DNA of 64,000 bases from Muricea muricata (lineage: Eukaryota; Cnidaria; Anthozoa; Malacalcyonacea; Plexauridae). The stretch covers positions 51,467,140-51,531,139 of the forward strand of contig OY979717.1 in the NCBI GenBank assembly GCA_963855995.1, given 5' to 3'. Each line of letters opens with the position of its first letter. The stretch's first letter is position 1. Both the position numbers and the translations under genes were made by a program. Shown here piece after piece: positions 23,655-32,624 of the stretch. The notes below the pieces were generated by a model that saw nothing but the letters and a program-made list of their open reading frames with translations, made no database searches and was not told the origin of the DNA.

Positions 23655-24029
23655 CTATGGCTCTCCCATTTCTCTGACGTTGGGCCGTACTTTTTGCGCT
23701 ACTTTGGCAAGGTCTCTTTTCTCGTCGACTTGTTGGACAAGGAATTTCTCGTTGTACTGGACGATCCCAAACTTTCTAAGTAACATTTCTGACAAGAGCG
23801 GGTATGATGATGCTTCCTTTGTGACAATGATGGTAGTGTCCAGGCTCTTTTCACCGGCGCACAATACTGCTTGAAATTGACCAACTATGTCAAGATTTCG
23901 ACTGCTGCCATACGCAAACAATTTGATTGGTGATGGGGACAGGGTTTCTTTCCGCCCCACTTCTTTTTCGTATTGCCGTAGGTGTTGCTTGTCCATAATA
24001 TCTCTTGTGGGACTGTGTCTGGTTGCCAT
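23655..24029 (-). pseudogene. Gypsy element 1 protease region (frameshifted)
   Basis: Aspartic protease region between gag and reverse transcriptase. The gag frame ends in TWQPDTV at the expected DTG/DSG active site, and homology continues in a second frame from RDIMDKQHLRQYEKEV to PNVREMGEP. The frameshift at the active site and Val in place of Gly indicate a dead protease. Confidence 0.7.
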
Positions 24030-25106
24030 GTTACCTCGTGACCATCGATTTTGGCTTTAATCAGCGCCGGGCGTGGTCCTACCTTAAAAATCTGATCGTC
24101 TGTTGTTGCTTGCCCATATTCAACGTTTGTATTGCTCGTCACGTATGCTGGTTCCGGGTGTAGTCCTTGATTCCTTTCCGCAACTTTGGCTACCTGCTCA
24201 TCGCAATCGGTTCTGTCGGTGTCACTTTGATGGGGCTTTTCTTCGATGCTGTTTACCAGCTTTTTAAAACACACTTTGGCGAAATGCCCTGTTTTCTTGC
24301 AAAAGTCGCACTTTTTCCCTAGGGCTGGGCATTCTCCTCTGGTTTTGTGTTGATGGTTACCGCAGCGTAAGCATTGCTCATCTCCGCCCTTGCTCTTCTG
24401 GCGCACTTCTTCCTTTCGTTGGCGTGAATCTTTAAACGATTGTCATTGCTGCACTCTGTTTAGCTTCTCTTCGTCCCCACCTTTTTTGTGCATGACCTCA
24501 TTCATGGCCATGGCGTCTTCTCTCTTTTGTGTCTTCTCCAACAGCTGATCAAATGTAAGCTCCTTTTGTAAACATATCAGTCGTAGCTGGTCGTCATGTA
24601 GGTTGCTTATGATAAAACATTTGATCGTTTTGTCGGCCGACCAGTTGGCGAAATCGCATTTCTCGGCTGCTTTCCGTAGTCTTGCTGCATAGTTTCCAGT
24701 CCTTTCGCCTTCTTCCGGTTTCACTCGCATTAGTTCAAACAAAGCGAAGTCATTTGACTTTTGAGGGAGAAAATATTGATTTAATTTTGCCTTCGATTGG
24801 CAATACTCCGTCCACTGCTCGCTGGTAACGCCTGGCGGTCTGGTATGAGAAGGCAGAGAATCATGAATATCCTCTACTGGTATGAGAAGGCAGAGAATCA
24901 TGAATATCGTCTACTGGTATTCCGGCATAAATAAGCAGTGCCATTTATGCAGTTTCGCTGTTTTCTGCTTCGTCGGGGTCGCAACCATTGTATTTAAGGT
25001 CTCTCTCGAACCTTTCCAGCCATCTCTCCCAACGCTTGCCTATGTTTAGCCTGTCGCCGTGCGGATCAAATAATGGGATTTTAAGCTTTGGCCCATTCGT
25101 GGCCAT
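23885..25106 (-). pseudogene. Gypsy element 1 gag with zinc knuckles (in-frame stops)
   Basis: Gag begins at 25106 (MATNGPKLKIPLFDPHG, then GKRWERWLERFERDLK). A TAA follows after about 50 codons. A further open piece at 24901-24443 has YFLPQKSNDFALFELMRV and NYAARLRKAAEKCDFANW. A TGA then precedes the nucleic-acid-binding part (24406-23885) with CLRCGNHQHKTRGECPALG and CDFCKKTGHFAKVC. A 37-bp tandem duplication at about 24844-24917 disrupts the N-terminal half. Interpreted as a decayed capsid gene. Confidence 0.8.
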
Positions 25107-25273
25107 AATATTAAATCAAAGTGAAATACCTGTTCGTAAATAAAGTTCGAGGGGTCGGTTATGTTTGTTTATATTTCATGAATACACGCAGGGTCCGGCT
25201 GTAATTCGTTGTGTTTATTTGTTAGATTATACCAAATTACTTTTCCAGTCCTTTTAGCTGTCTTTCCTCGATT

Positions 25274-25283
25274 CTCGTCGCCA
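25274..25283 (-). other. Gypsy element 1 primer binding site
   Basis: In element orientation the 10 bases TGGCGACGAG lie 3 bases inside the 5' LTR. They complement the CCA-tailed 3' end of animal tRNA-Ser(GCT), a primer used by several Gypsy lineages. The match weakens after 10 bases. The tRNA end is recalled, not computed. Confidence 0.6.
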
Positions 25284-25286
25284 GTG

Positions 25287-25395
25287 ATATGAAGACAAAG
25301 TGTGTATTTTATAGCACATTTGTTTGTATACATCTGCAAGACCCTTTCTACACGTATTGTATCTGTCCTTAAATGCCATCGCTCACAATACCACA
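25287..25395 (-). repeat. Gypsy element 1, 5' LTR (109 bp)
   Basis: Same length as the 3' LTR and nearly identical. With the primer site just inside it, this fixes the element as 20910-25395 (4486 bp), minus orientation. Confidence 0.85.
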
Positions 25396-25855
25396 GACGT
25401 AATATTGGCTAATTTATTATAAAGAAGGATATTCCATATGTTATTACTCCCTTGTCTGAAATAGTATGTTTTGTGTAGTTCGTTCTCCTATATCGAACAT
25501 GCAACTTGTTTGCATTTCGAGTATTATAATGATGTATTTCATTATTCTGTGTAAAGTAATCATTAAAAAACTCTGGCAAATTATTGAAATACTTGTAACG
25601 GTACATGAATAAGCTACATAAATAATCATTGATCTTAAAAATGTTTAGTATCTTTAAATTGTGAAATAGCGGGTTGGAGTGTTCAAGATAAGATTTAAAA
25701 GAGATCAGTCTAACAATTTTTTCTGTAGATTCAAAATTTTTTATAATTTTGCTTGGTAGGTGTTTCCCCATATTAGATTCCCATAGGTAAGATATGGATA
25801 CACCAATGCATAATAGATTAGCTTTACAGTATTCTTCTTTGTATAGTGTTGTAGC
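25396..25855 (-). mobile_element. LINE 3' fragment
   Basis: Minus-strand frames give a LINE C-terminus: LIYYALVYPYLTYGNLIWGN near 25790-25850, then VRLISFKSYLEHSNPLFHNL, LCSLFMYRYKYFNNLP and NEIHHYNTRNANKLH at 25409-25771. It is 5'-truncated and abuts the Gypsy LTR. Tandem unit U1 resumes right after it with GTAGCAATGTCTTA. Confidence 0.75.
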
Positions 25856-25944
25856 AATGTCTTACTGGTAAAATGCCTTGGAAGGTACCCTAATAATAAT
25901 TGATCTAAAAAGGAATTAGTTGGGCAGAACAGAAATAAGTGATT

Positions 25945-27388
25945 ACATTCACGACCCAACGTTTTGACACCCTGGTCTAGTGTCTTCATCATGGGTGGTC
26001 TGATGTTGAAACTCACGACCTTATATGCTGTCAAGGGACGTCATCTACCAACAAGATGTAAATACTCTTGTGGTAAATGACTTCCGTCATCCCTATTTGA
26101 TGCACAAGGGCTCGCATTAATATGCCAGGCTTCCAAACAAAGCCTTTGACTAACGATTGTTAGTGGTATTATCTTCCCACGCAATGTTATGGCTTGTTTC
26201 ACAAACGTGTTCAGCCAAAGCTGATTTTGAGCTGTTAAAATCAGAAACGGCCCTTTGATGTTCTTTCAGACGTGTGCAAAACTGGCGTTTTGTTCAGTTT
26301 GACCCAGATATACTTTCTCGCAATCACCGCATGGTATAGAGTATACAGCATTTGTTTTCTGATCAGTCGGAACGCGATCCTTGGGTTTCGCAAAAATATG
26401 TCCCAATGTCTGAAAGGGTTTCAGGGCAACCTTGATACCACAATTATTGAGAACTCTCCTGATTGGTTCCGCAATTCCTTGAATGTACGGGACTATTGCA
26501 AAACCTTTCACAGCGGAATCACCCTCTGGAGTGTTGCAATGAGTCAAGGTTGGACGCCTTAAACAATCGTAGAGAAAGCTCTTAGGATAATTGTTTTCTT
26601 TCAGAATATTGGTTACATATTGACACTCGTTTTCCCTAGCATCGTTGTTTGATGTTAAATTCTCCGCTCTCTGAAACAAAGTTGTAACAACAGACCTTTT
26701 ATGGCTTCTCGGGTGATGCGAGTTAAATGACAGATATTTATCAGTAAACAACAGCTTCCAACATCCCATCAGTAGTTCTCTGAACATTAGTATCCAAAAA
26801 GGGCAACTTCCCATCAGTCTCACGTTCTACGGTGGACTGTATAGAAGGCTCAATTGAATTCAAATGTTGCAAAAGAACAACAAAGAATCTCATCTTGAGA
26901 AACCGCAGAGATCACATCATCAACAAATCACTTCCAGAACGATGGGCTGACCGGAGCCGTTGTTAGAGCTCTATGCTCAATATCTTCCATTACTAAATTA
27001 GCAATGACAGCCGAAACCAGCGAGCCCATCGCTGTTCCAAAAACCTGTTTGTAATAAGTGCCCTCAAACACAAACTGAGTTGTGTTCAAACAAAAAGACA
27101 ATAGATCAGTTATATCCTCTAATGGCAAAGATGTCCTCTGCCACAAAGAATCATCATATCTAAGTCCATTTGTGGCAACTTTGATGGCAAGATCAACAGG
27201 TATTTTGGTGAACAAGGAAACGACGTCAAATGATACGAGCATTTGGTCCGCGTCCAGAGCTTGACCTCTTATAAATTCAGCAAAATGTTGGGAGTTTTTC
27301 ACCGTGTTATCCGTGTTACCAACAACAGGAGATAAACTCTAGCCAAGTAGCGCAAAACATTATAAGTTGGAGAGTTCACAAAGGACAC
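25945..27388 (-). mobile_element. Penelope-like element 1, minus arm (RT plus GIY-YIG)
   Basis: Reverse transcriptase core at 27302-26928: MLVSFDVVSLFTKIPVDLAI, TQFVFEGTYYKQVFGTAMGS, then FVDD just downstream, preceded by a TGA. After a frame-shifted part come ALKPFQTLGHIFAKPKDRVP and the GIY-YIG nuclease start AVYSIPCGDCEKVYLGQT (26823-26266). RT followed by GIY-YIG is diagnostic of Penelope-like elements. Stops and frameshifts make it inactive. The 3' end reaches about 25945 and matches the plus arm's end at about 28085. Confidence 0.88.
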
Positions 27389-27537
27389 TATAAGTCGCAA
27401 AGAACCTATAGTGTCCTTTGTGAACTCTCCAGCTTATAATGTTACGCGCTACTTGGCTAGAGTTTATCTCCTGTTGTTGGTAACACGGACAACAGGGTGA
27501 AAAACTCCCAACATTTTGCTGAATTTATAAGAGGTCA
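27258..27537. repeat. Long palindrome joining the two Penelope arms
   Basis: Inverted arms of about 130 bp, 27258-27388 and 27402-27537, flank a spacer of about 13 bp near 27390-27401. The arms include GGACACTATA / TATAGTGTCC and GGAGATAAACTCTAGCC / GGCTAGAGTTTATCTCC. Each arm is the 5' end of one Penelope copy, so the copies are head to head. Confidence 0.9.
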
Positions 27538-28090
27538 ATTGCGGAACCAATCAGGAGAGTTGTATAATAATTGTGATATCAAGGTTGCCCTGAAACCCTC
27601 TCAGACATTAGGACATATTTTTGCGAAACCCAAGGATCGCGTTCCGACTGATCAGAAAACACATGCTGTATACTCTATACCATGCGATGATTGCGAGAAA
27701 GTATATCTGGGTCAAACAAAACGCCAGTTTTGCACACGTCTGAAAGAACATCAAAGGGCCGTTTCTAATTTTAACAGCTCAAAATCAGCTTTGGCTGAAC
27801 ACGTGTGTGGAACAAGCCATAACATTGCGTGGGAAGATTCTAAGGTCATTACCACTAACAATCGTTATGGTCAAAGGCTTTGTTTGGAAGCCTGGCATAT
27901 CAATGCAAGCCCTTGTACCTTAAATAGGGATGACGGAAGTAATTTACCACAAGAGTATTTACATCTTGTTGGTAGATGACGTCACCTTGACAGCATATAA
28001 GGTCGTGAGTTTCAACATCAGACCACCCCTGATGAAGACACTAGACCGGAGTGTCGAAACGTTGGGTCGTGAATGTAATCTTTGTTCGGT
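27497..28090 (+). mobile_element. Penelope-like element 1, plus arm (RT core deleted, GIY-YIG open)
   Basis: A 160-aa open frame joins MKNSQHFAEFIRGQ (the start of the RT part) directly to LRNQSGELYNNC and the nuclease: AVYSIPCDDCEKVYLGQT, QFCTRLKEHQRAVSNFNSSK, ALAEHVCGTSHNI, RLCLEAWHI. Conserved GIY-YIG residues are visible (Y-x10-YLGQT, R of CTRLKEH, E of LEAW). The polymerase core is missing, so it could only move in trans. After the stop comes the CTGATGA...GAAAC motif. Confidence 0.85.
28029..28060 (+). ncRNA. Hammerhead-like core in the Penelope 1 3' end
   Basis: CTGATGA, then a hairpin with GACAC/GTGTC pairing, then GAAAC. These are the two conserved core strands and stem II of a hammerhead ribozyme. 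Penelope-like elements are known to carry such motifs. Stems I and III were not convincingly found, so self-cleavage is unproven. The minus arm has a decayed version at 25961-25992 (ATGATGA...CAAAAC). Confidence 0.4.
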
Positions 28091-28480
28091 GATTTCATTC
28101 ATTTAACAAAACCAGAGTAGCACTTATTATGTCCGATTATATACCTGGTTGCGATATAGTCACAAATTTCAGAAATAAGTGAATATACCCCCCCCCCCCC
28201 CCCCCCCATTGAACTCTCTAGTTACAGCCCTGCCTGGTCTTGTAGGCTTGTACCCATTTTCGTTTCGGCAGGCGGAGTGAACGCCTTAGCAGGCGTCTTG
28301 TTTAATTTTTTTTCGGTGTCAGAAGTCGGTGCCGCCACAAATTAGATATATAACCAGATGTTTCACTTCCTATCTATTCCTAATGTTTTCGTGTCCGCGA
28401 TTTTTCGGCTGATCACGAATTGTACACGCGAGATGACGCAACCAGAGAGCACGAATTGCACACGCAATGGCACTTGCCAC

Positions 28481-28931
28481 CATAGAGATTATAAATAACA
28501 CTAGAGAAGGCATCGTAATCTTTTTCACTGAAAAAAAAAAGGAACGCGTTTTTTGGGGGGCAAATTCAAGTCCCGGATGCAGGACCAGGCGCTTATTGGC
28601 TGAGCTAATTCTTCCTTAGCAACCTTAGCAACAGCTAGCAGAAATCTGTATGAATTTTTTTCCTCATTGTTGTTGAGGTCGTTTTGCCGGAGTTTGTGGG
28701 CAAAATAGTACTTTTTCAATTGTTTTTATTATTTTAGACAATCTGAAATGATATTTTCAATATTTTTACGAGGAAAAACATTTCAAAAAGCAGAAAAACT
28801 CGTCTAAAATAACTTTTTTGCCTGGGACATCGCGAATGAGTGAACATCCGGGACTTGAATTTGCCCCCCAAATGCCGCGCTCCCAAATTTTACCCTCGAT
28901 GTCCCCTCTAGTGTTATTTATAATCTCTATG
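28481..28931. mobile_element. Foldback MITE with 8-bp target duplication
   Basis: 451 bp with inverted ends CATAGAGATTATAAATAACA and TGTTATTTATAATCTCTATG. Inner inverted tracts include GGGGGGCAAATTCAAGTCCC. It is flanked by the direct 8-bp repeat CTTGCCAC (28473-28480 and 28932-28939), so it is hAT-like. No protein coding. Confidence 0.85.
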
Positions 28932-29162
28932 CTTGCCACGCTGACGTGTACTGTTTACGTGGGAGCACAAAGTGCACACGCAATACCTCTGGCAAGTGTA
29001 ATGCACATTTTTTATCAGAAAAAAGATAGGGAAATTCAGAATTTTGGCAGTTAAACGGCGATTTTAGGCGCAACTACCGATTGATCTTTATTTTCTTGAC
29101 GAATTTTAGTGATAAATGATACGCTGCTTCTTTTTAGCAAGAAAGAATTCAACGAATACCAT

Positions 29163-29275
29163 ATCTGACGCGAGCAAATCTGACGCGAGCAAATCTGACG
29201 CGAGCAAATCTGACGAAGGCTGACGCAAGCTGACGCGAGCAAATCTGAAGAAGGCTGACGCAAGCTGATGCGAGC
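29163..29275. repeat. Minisatellite with 15-bp unit AAATCTGACGCGAGC
   Basis: Four or more copies of CAAATCTGACGCGAG mixed with the variant GAAGGCTGACGCAAGCTG. The minus-strand open frame here is a by-product of the 15-bp period. Confidence 0.85.
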
Positions 29276-29335
29276 TCTTGAAAATCGCGGGACCAGTGTC
29301 GCGGACATAAATTTTGCTTTAATAGTGAGACATCT

Positions 29336-29576
29336 GGGGCCAGTTGTTCAAAAGCCGGTTAGCTTAACCCTGGGTTAAGGTAAAATTAAAATTAAATTTC
29401 CTTTGCAGTTTGTTTACAAATTTGAAAATATTTCTTCAGAAGTGTTGCCTAAATCGATGGTAGTTTAAGGTCTCTAAGTTTCAAAGTAAACAGATGAGTT
29501 GAAGTACAGAAACTGAAACATTGGGTTAAATTTTAACCCAGGGTTAGTGCTAACCCAGCTTTGAACAACTGGCCCC
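29336..29576. mobile_element. MITE with GGGGCCAGTTGTTCAAA ends
   Basis: 241 bp. Inverted ends are GGGGCCAGTTGTTCAAAAGC and GCTTTGAACAACTGGCCCC, followed inward by TTAACCCTGGGTTAA-type arms. No coding sequence. Target duplication unclear. Confidence 0.85.
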
Positions 29577-29664
29577 TGGTAGATATGTAATTTGTGGTCC
29601 AGCGCTAATGGGTGATACCGCTGGGCACAAGCCGCGTGAGCTGACCTAAACACGGCGTTTAAAC

Positions 29665-29877
29665 CATTGAACTATAATAGATCTGGATTTTGTCTTTCGA
29701 CAAAAACAGTGTATTTCTCGCCAATTTTTGCTCGAAAACAAAAAATTCTGACTCCTCGAAAACCAAATCCGACCTCTCCCCAGTCTTTTTGAATGTTGAT
29801 TTTCCAGCGCGCCGGCTTCAGCCAATCATAGGTTCAAAACACTGAAGTTATCGTTCTAGATCTATTACAGTTCAATG
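29665..29877. mobile_element. hAT-type MITE, insertion proven by an empty site
   Basis: 213 bp. Ends are CATTGAACTATAATAGATCT and AGATCTATTACAGTTCAATG (20 bp, one mismatch). The target duplication is GTTTAAAC (29657-29664 and 29878-29885). The sister unit U1 has a single uninterrupted GTTTAAAC in CACGGCGTTTAAACTCAATT, which is the empty site. Confidence 0.95.
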
Positions 29878-30631
29878 GTTTAAACTCAATTTCAAGCGGA
29901 ATATGTTAACGGGAAAACACGTATTTTAACATGTATGCTAGAACATCTAAACCGCAAGAAGGTTTTACGTGCAAAGATTCTCATGCAAAATGTTTTAATA
30001 CGACAAATTCCACCGCGAAACTTTAGCGAGGAGCGATGTATCGCGGTTAAGTTTTGACATAGTTAATTTTGAGAGCGTGTTTCCGTCATTTTTTGTTGTG
30101 TTTCCACTTTTAAGAAATTTATACACAAGAATCAAATGCAAATTCTACTGAAATATCTATATGCAAAACACAATTTTTAACACGTAATAATGAACAAAAA
30201 GGGACAGGAAGGTTCTTTATCAAAACATTGCTCCAGAAATGTTTTGAAAAGGCAAATTTTGATACACTCCATCATTCCATGATTAAGGAGTGAGTCTAGG
30301 AAATGTGTTCCTAATTATAAACACGTTGTGATTTCTTTCCTTGGTTTTCTATTTCTACCTATTTTGAGATGCTGATATTTCGTGCAAAATGATTTATTTG
30401 CTTGTGGGATCTCATACATGTACAATTATAAAAGGTAAGAGACATTTTACATTCCAATTCCAGAAATACATATGTTAGTCTTTAATTTAAATCAAATTCT
30501 AAAAAATACAATCTTGCTAGGACGCCTGGCAAGTCACTCAGACATTGTTTTTGGTTATCTTAGTGATTACAAAAGATGTGCTAGCAATGTCTTAAAATGC
30601 CTTGGAAGGTAGCCTAATAATAACTGATTTA

Positions 30632-31000
30632 CAACCCGTACAGACGAGCAAGTTTTCCTTGACAAGTTTCTTGACGAGCTCACTTACGCGTCTGTATGAC
30701 GAATAAGTTTTCCTTGACATGCTTTATTTGTTCTTGTGTGCGCGAAATTTGACAACATTTTTTCTTGACAACTTTTACGAGGCCGCATGTATTTTTAAGT
30801 ACGTAAACAAAAATTTCCTTGTCAAGTGTTCCTTGTTGCACGTACACACGAGCAAGTTTCCTTGTCGAAAAGCTGGCACGACTAGCTTTTAAACCAGGCT
30901 CCTTGTCAAGGAAAAATTGTAAATTTTTTCGCGTACACACGAGCAAATAAAACTTGTCAAGGAAAATTTGTCAAGGAAAACTTGCTCGTCTGTACGGGGC
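30632..31000. mobile_element. TIR element with CAACCCGTACAGACGAGC ends
   Basis: 369 bp with inverted ends ACCCGTACAGACGAGCAAGT and ACTTGCTCGTCTGTACGGGG and many internal TTGTCAAGGAAAA-type repeats. It is flanked by TTTA on both sides. U1 reads ATTGATCTAAAAAGGAATT at the same place, so U1 is the empty site. Confidence 0.85.
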
Positions 31001-31027
31001 TTTAAAAAGGAATTCGTTGGGCAGAAA

Positions 31028-32405
31028 AGTTGCCAGATCATGAACAAAGTTCACAGATTTGTGAACTTTTTACCCTCTACATGAATTTTTTTTGGACATT
31101 AAAAATTTGTGAACTTTTTGTGAACTTTTTAAAATATCATGAACAATTCCATGAACTTTGATATTTTCATTTTCTCAAGATGAAAATGTTCAATGATTCA
31201 ACTAAAAAACCCGCAATATGTTTAGAAATATGTTTTGCAGACTTGCAGTGGCTGTAAGGGACAGTAGGTGCCATAATAGAAGTATAGAACACAATTTGTA
31301 TAATTTATGTTAAATTAAATTTCCCGCCTTTTTCACACTGTTCGCTGTGTTTTTAAAAAATCAAAATGTCGGATTGGTCGGAAAGCAATAGTAGCGATGA
31401 TAATGGTTTGCTCACATAAAAATATAGTCTAATGACACTCCTGTTTTTTAAATACAATTTTAAAAAAGAATTCTTTCAGTAATTTAGTCTGTGTAGACAA
31501 CTGGTGTATAGACTGTATAAACATAGTCTGTGGAGGATTTTCAGACATATTGATAAGTTCCGACATTTTCAGACGACCTCCGATAAATTCCGACGAGTTC
31601 CGATCTTAAAATTTAGGGACATGAACTTTTTGTGAACTTTTGGCGTAAGCATACATGAATATTTTGAGATTTCATCTGGCAACACTGCAGAAGTTGAACA
31701 GGAACAGACTATAGTCCGGGAGGCAGAGGTAATTTTACCTACCTTCTCGAGGGACAAATCAATTTTGCTCTTAAATTGTCCGTTGGATGCCTAATATCAC
31801 AATTCTGAATGTTGTTTGGCCCGATTTATCTTGTGGGCTTCGATCAACACGTTTTTCTTCAGTTTTATTATGAAACTATTATGTGGTCAAAAATAGTAAA
31901 CTTTTAAATTCGCTCAGTTGAAAAATAACTTCTATCATAAGAAAGCTTATAAAAAACAACATATAAGACATAACTACGGGTACCCGTGTTTTTCAAGCCG
32001 TTTTTGGGTTATTGCTGCTTCGAAATGGGAAAGTGTCTTAAAATGGCGCTAATTTCCTGGGCACTAGTCGGAAAATAAGTTTTCAAACGCTCATAACTCA
32101 ACAAAAATGTGAAAAATAAAAGTAACCATAATAATGTGTTATATGTAATTTTTTATTACCTTTTTGATAACGTAAGTGGTTTTTCCTTGAAATAAATCTG
32201 AAATTTCGCCTTTCTTGACAATAATATAGTTTTATAGAAGATTTTGGGAAAGACGTGTTGGCTGGAGCCCACAAGAAATTTTATCGCGTTCAACATGCAG
32301 AAATATATTTATTAGACCTAAAGGTACAATATAGACATAAAATGAAATTGTCCCTCGCTATGATAAGTAAACATATATTTTTGTACCTCTGCCTCCCCGA
32401 CTACT
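31028..32405. mobile_element. Two adjacent non-coding TIR elements
   Basis: The first (about 31028-31683) runs from GTTGCCAGATCATGAAC to TTTCATCTGGCAACAC. It is rich in repeated TTTGTGAACTTTTT. The second (about 31708-32403) runs from ACTATAGTCCGGGAGGCAGAGGTA to TACCTCTGCCTCCCCGACTACT. Neither has a plausible gene. Both are absent from the matching point of U1. Confidence 0.6.
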
Positions 32406-32624
32406 AAGTTAAATAAGTGAATATACCACACCCCCAATGAACGCTCTAGTAACAGCCCTGCCTGACCTTGTGATCATTTTCGTTTTGGCAAGCGGAGTGA
32501 ACGCCTTAGCACTTAGCAGGCGTCTTGTTTGTGATTTAAACAAGCCGTCGCAATCGATCCTTGCCATTTCCGAAGTATTTGGTATACTGTGGTATTCGTG
32601 TCTTAAACGAGATGAAGATCTGAA

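Larger units (their letters stand above)
25846..28261. repeat. Tandem unit U1, second part (split by the Penelope pair)
   Basis: GTAGCAATGTCTTACTGG...AAAAAGGAATTAGTTGGGC (25846-25933) and CAGAAATAAGTGAATATACC...CCCTGCCTGGTCTTG (about 28170-28261) match U2 at 30590-31027 and 32407-32475. A C-homopolymer of about 20 bases lies at 28188-28207. The Penelope pair separates the two pieces. Confidence 0.75.
28262..32535. repeat. Tandem unit U2, with nested insertions
   Basis: Homologous parts: 28262-28337, 29596-30570, 30580-30631, 31001-31027 and 32407-32475. The start of a further unit follows, GGCAAGCGGAGTGAACGCCT at about 32485-32530. The rest is inserted: MITEs at 28481-28931, 29336-29576, 29665-29877 and 30632-31000, and a composite at 31028-32405. 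The last unit fragment ends about 90 bp before the NACHT gene start codon. Confidence 0.75.

Noticed and set aside
28550..28615. tRNA gene or SINE head (TTAGCTCAGCCAAT-like A box, TTCAAGTCCC-like B box)
   Set aside because: The two boxes lie on opposite strands and no cloverleaf can be drawn; it is part of a foldback MITE.
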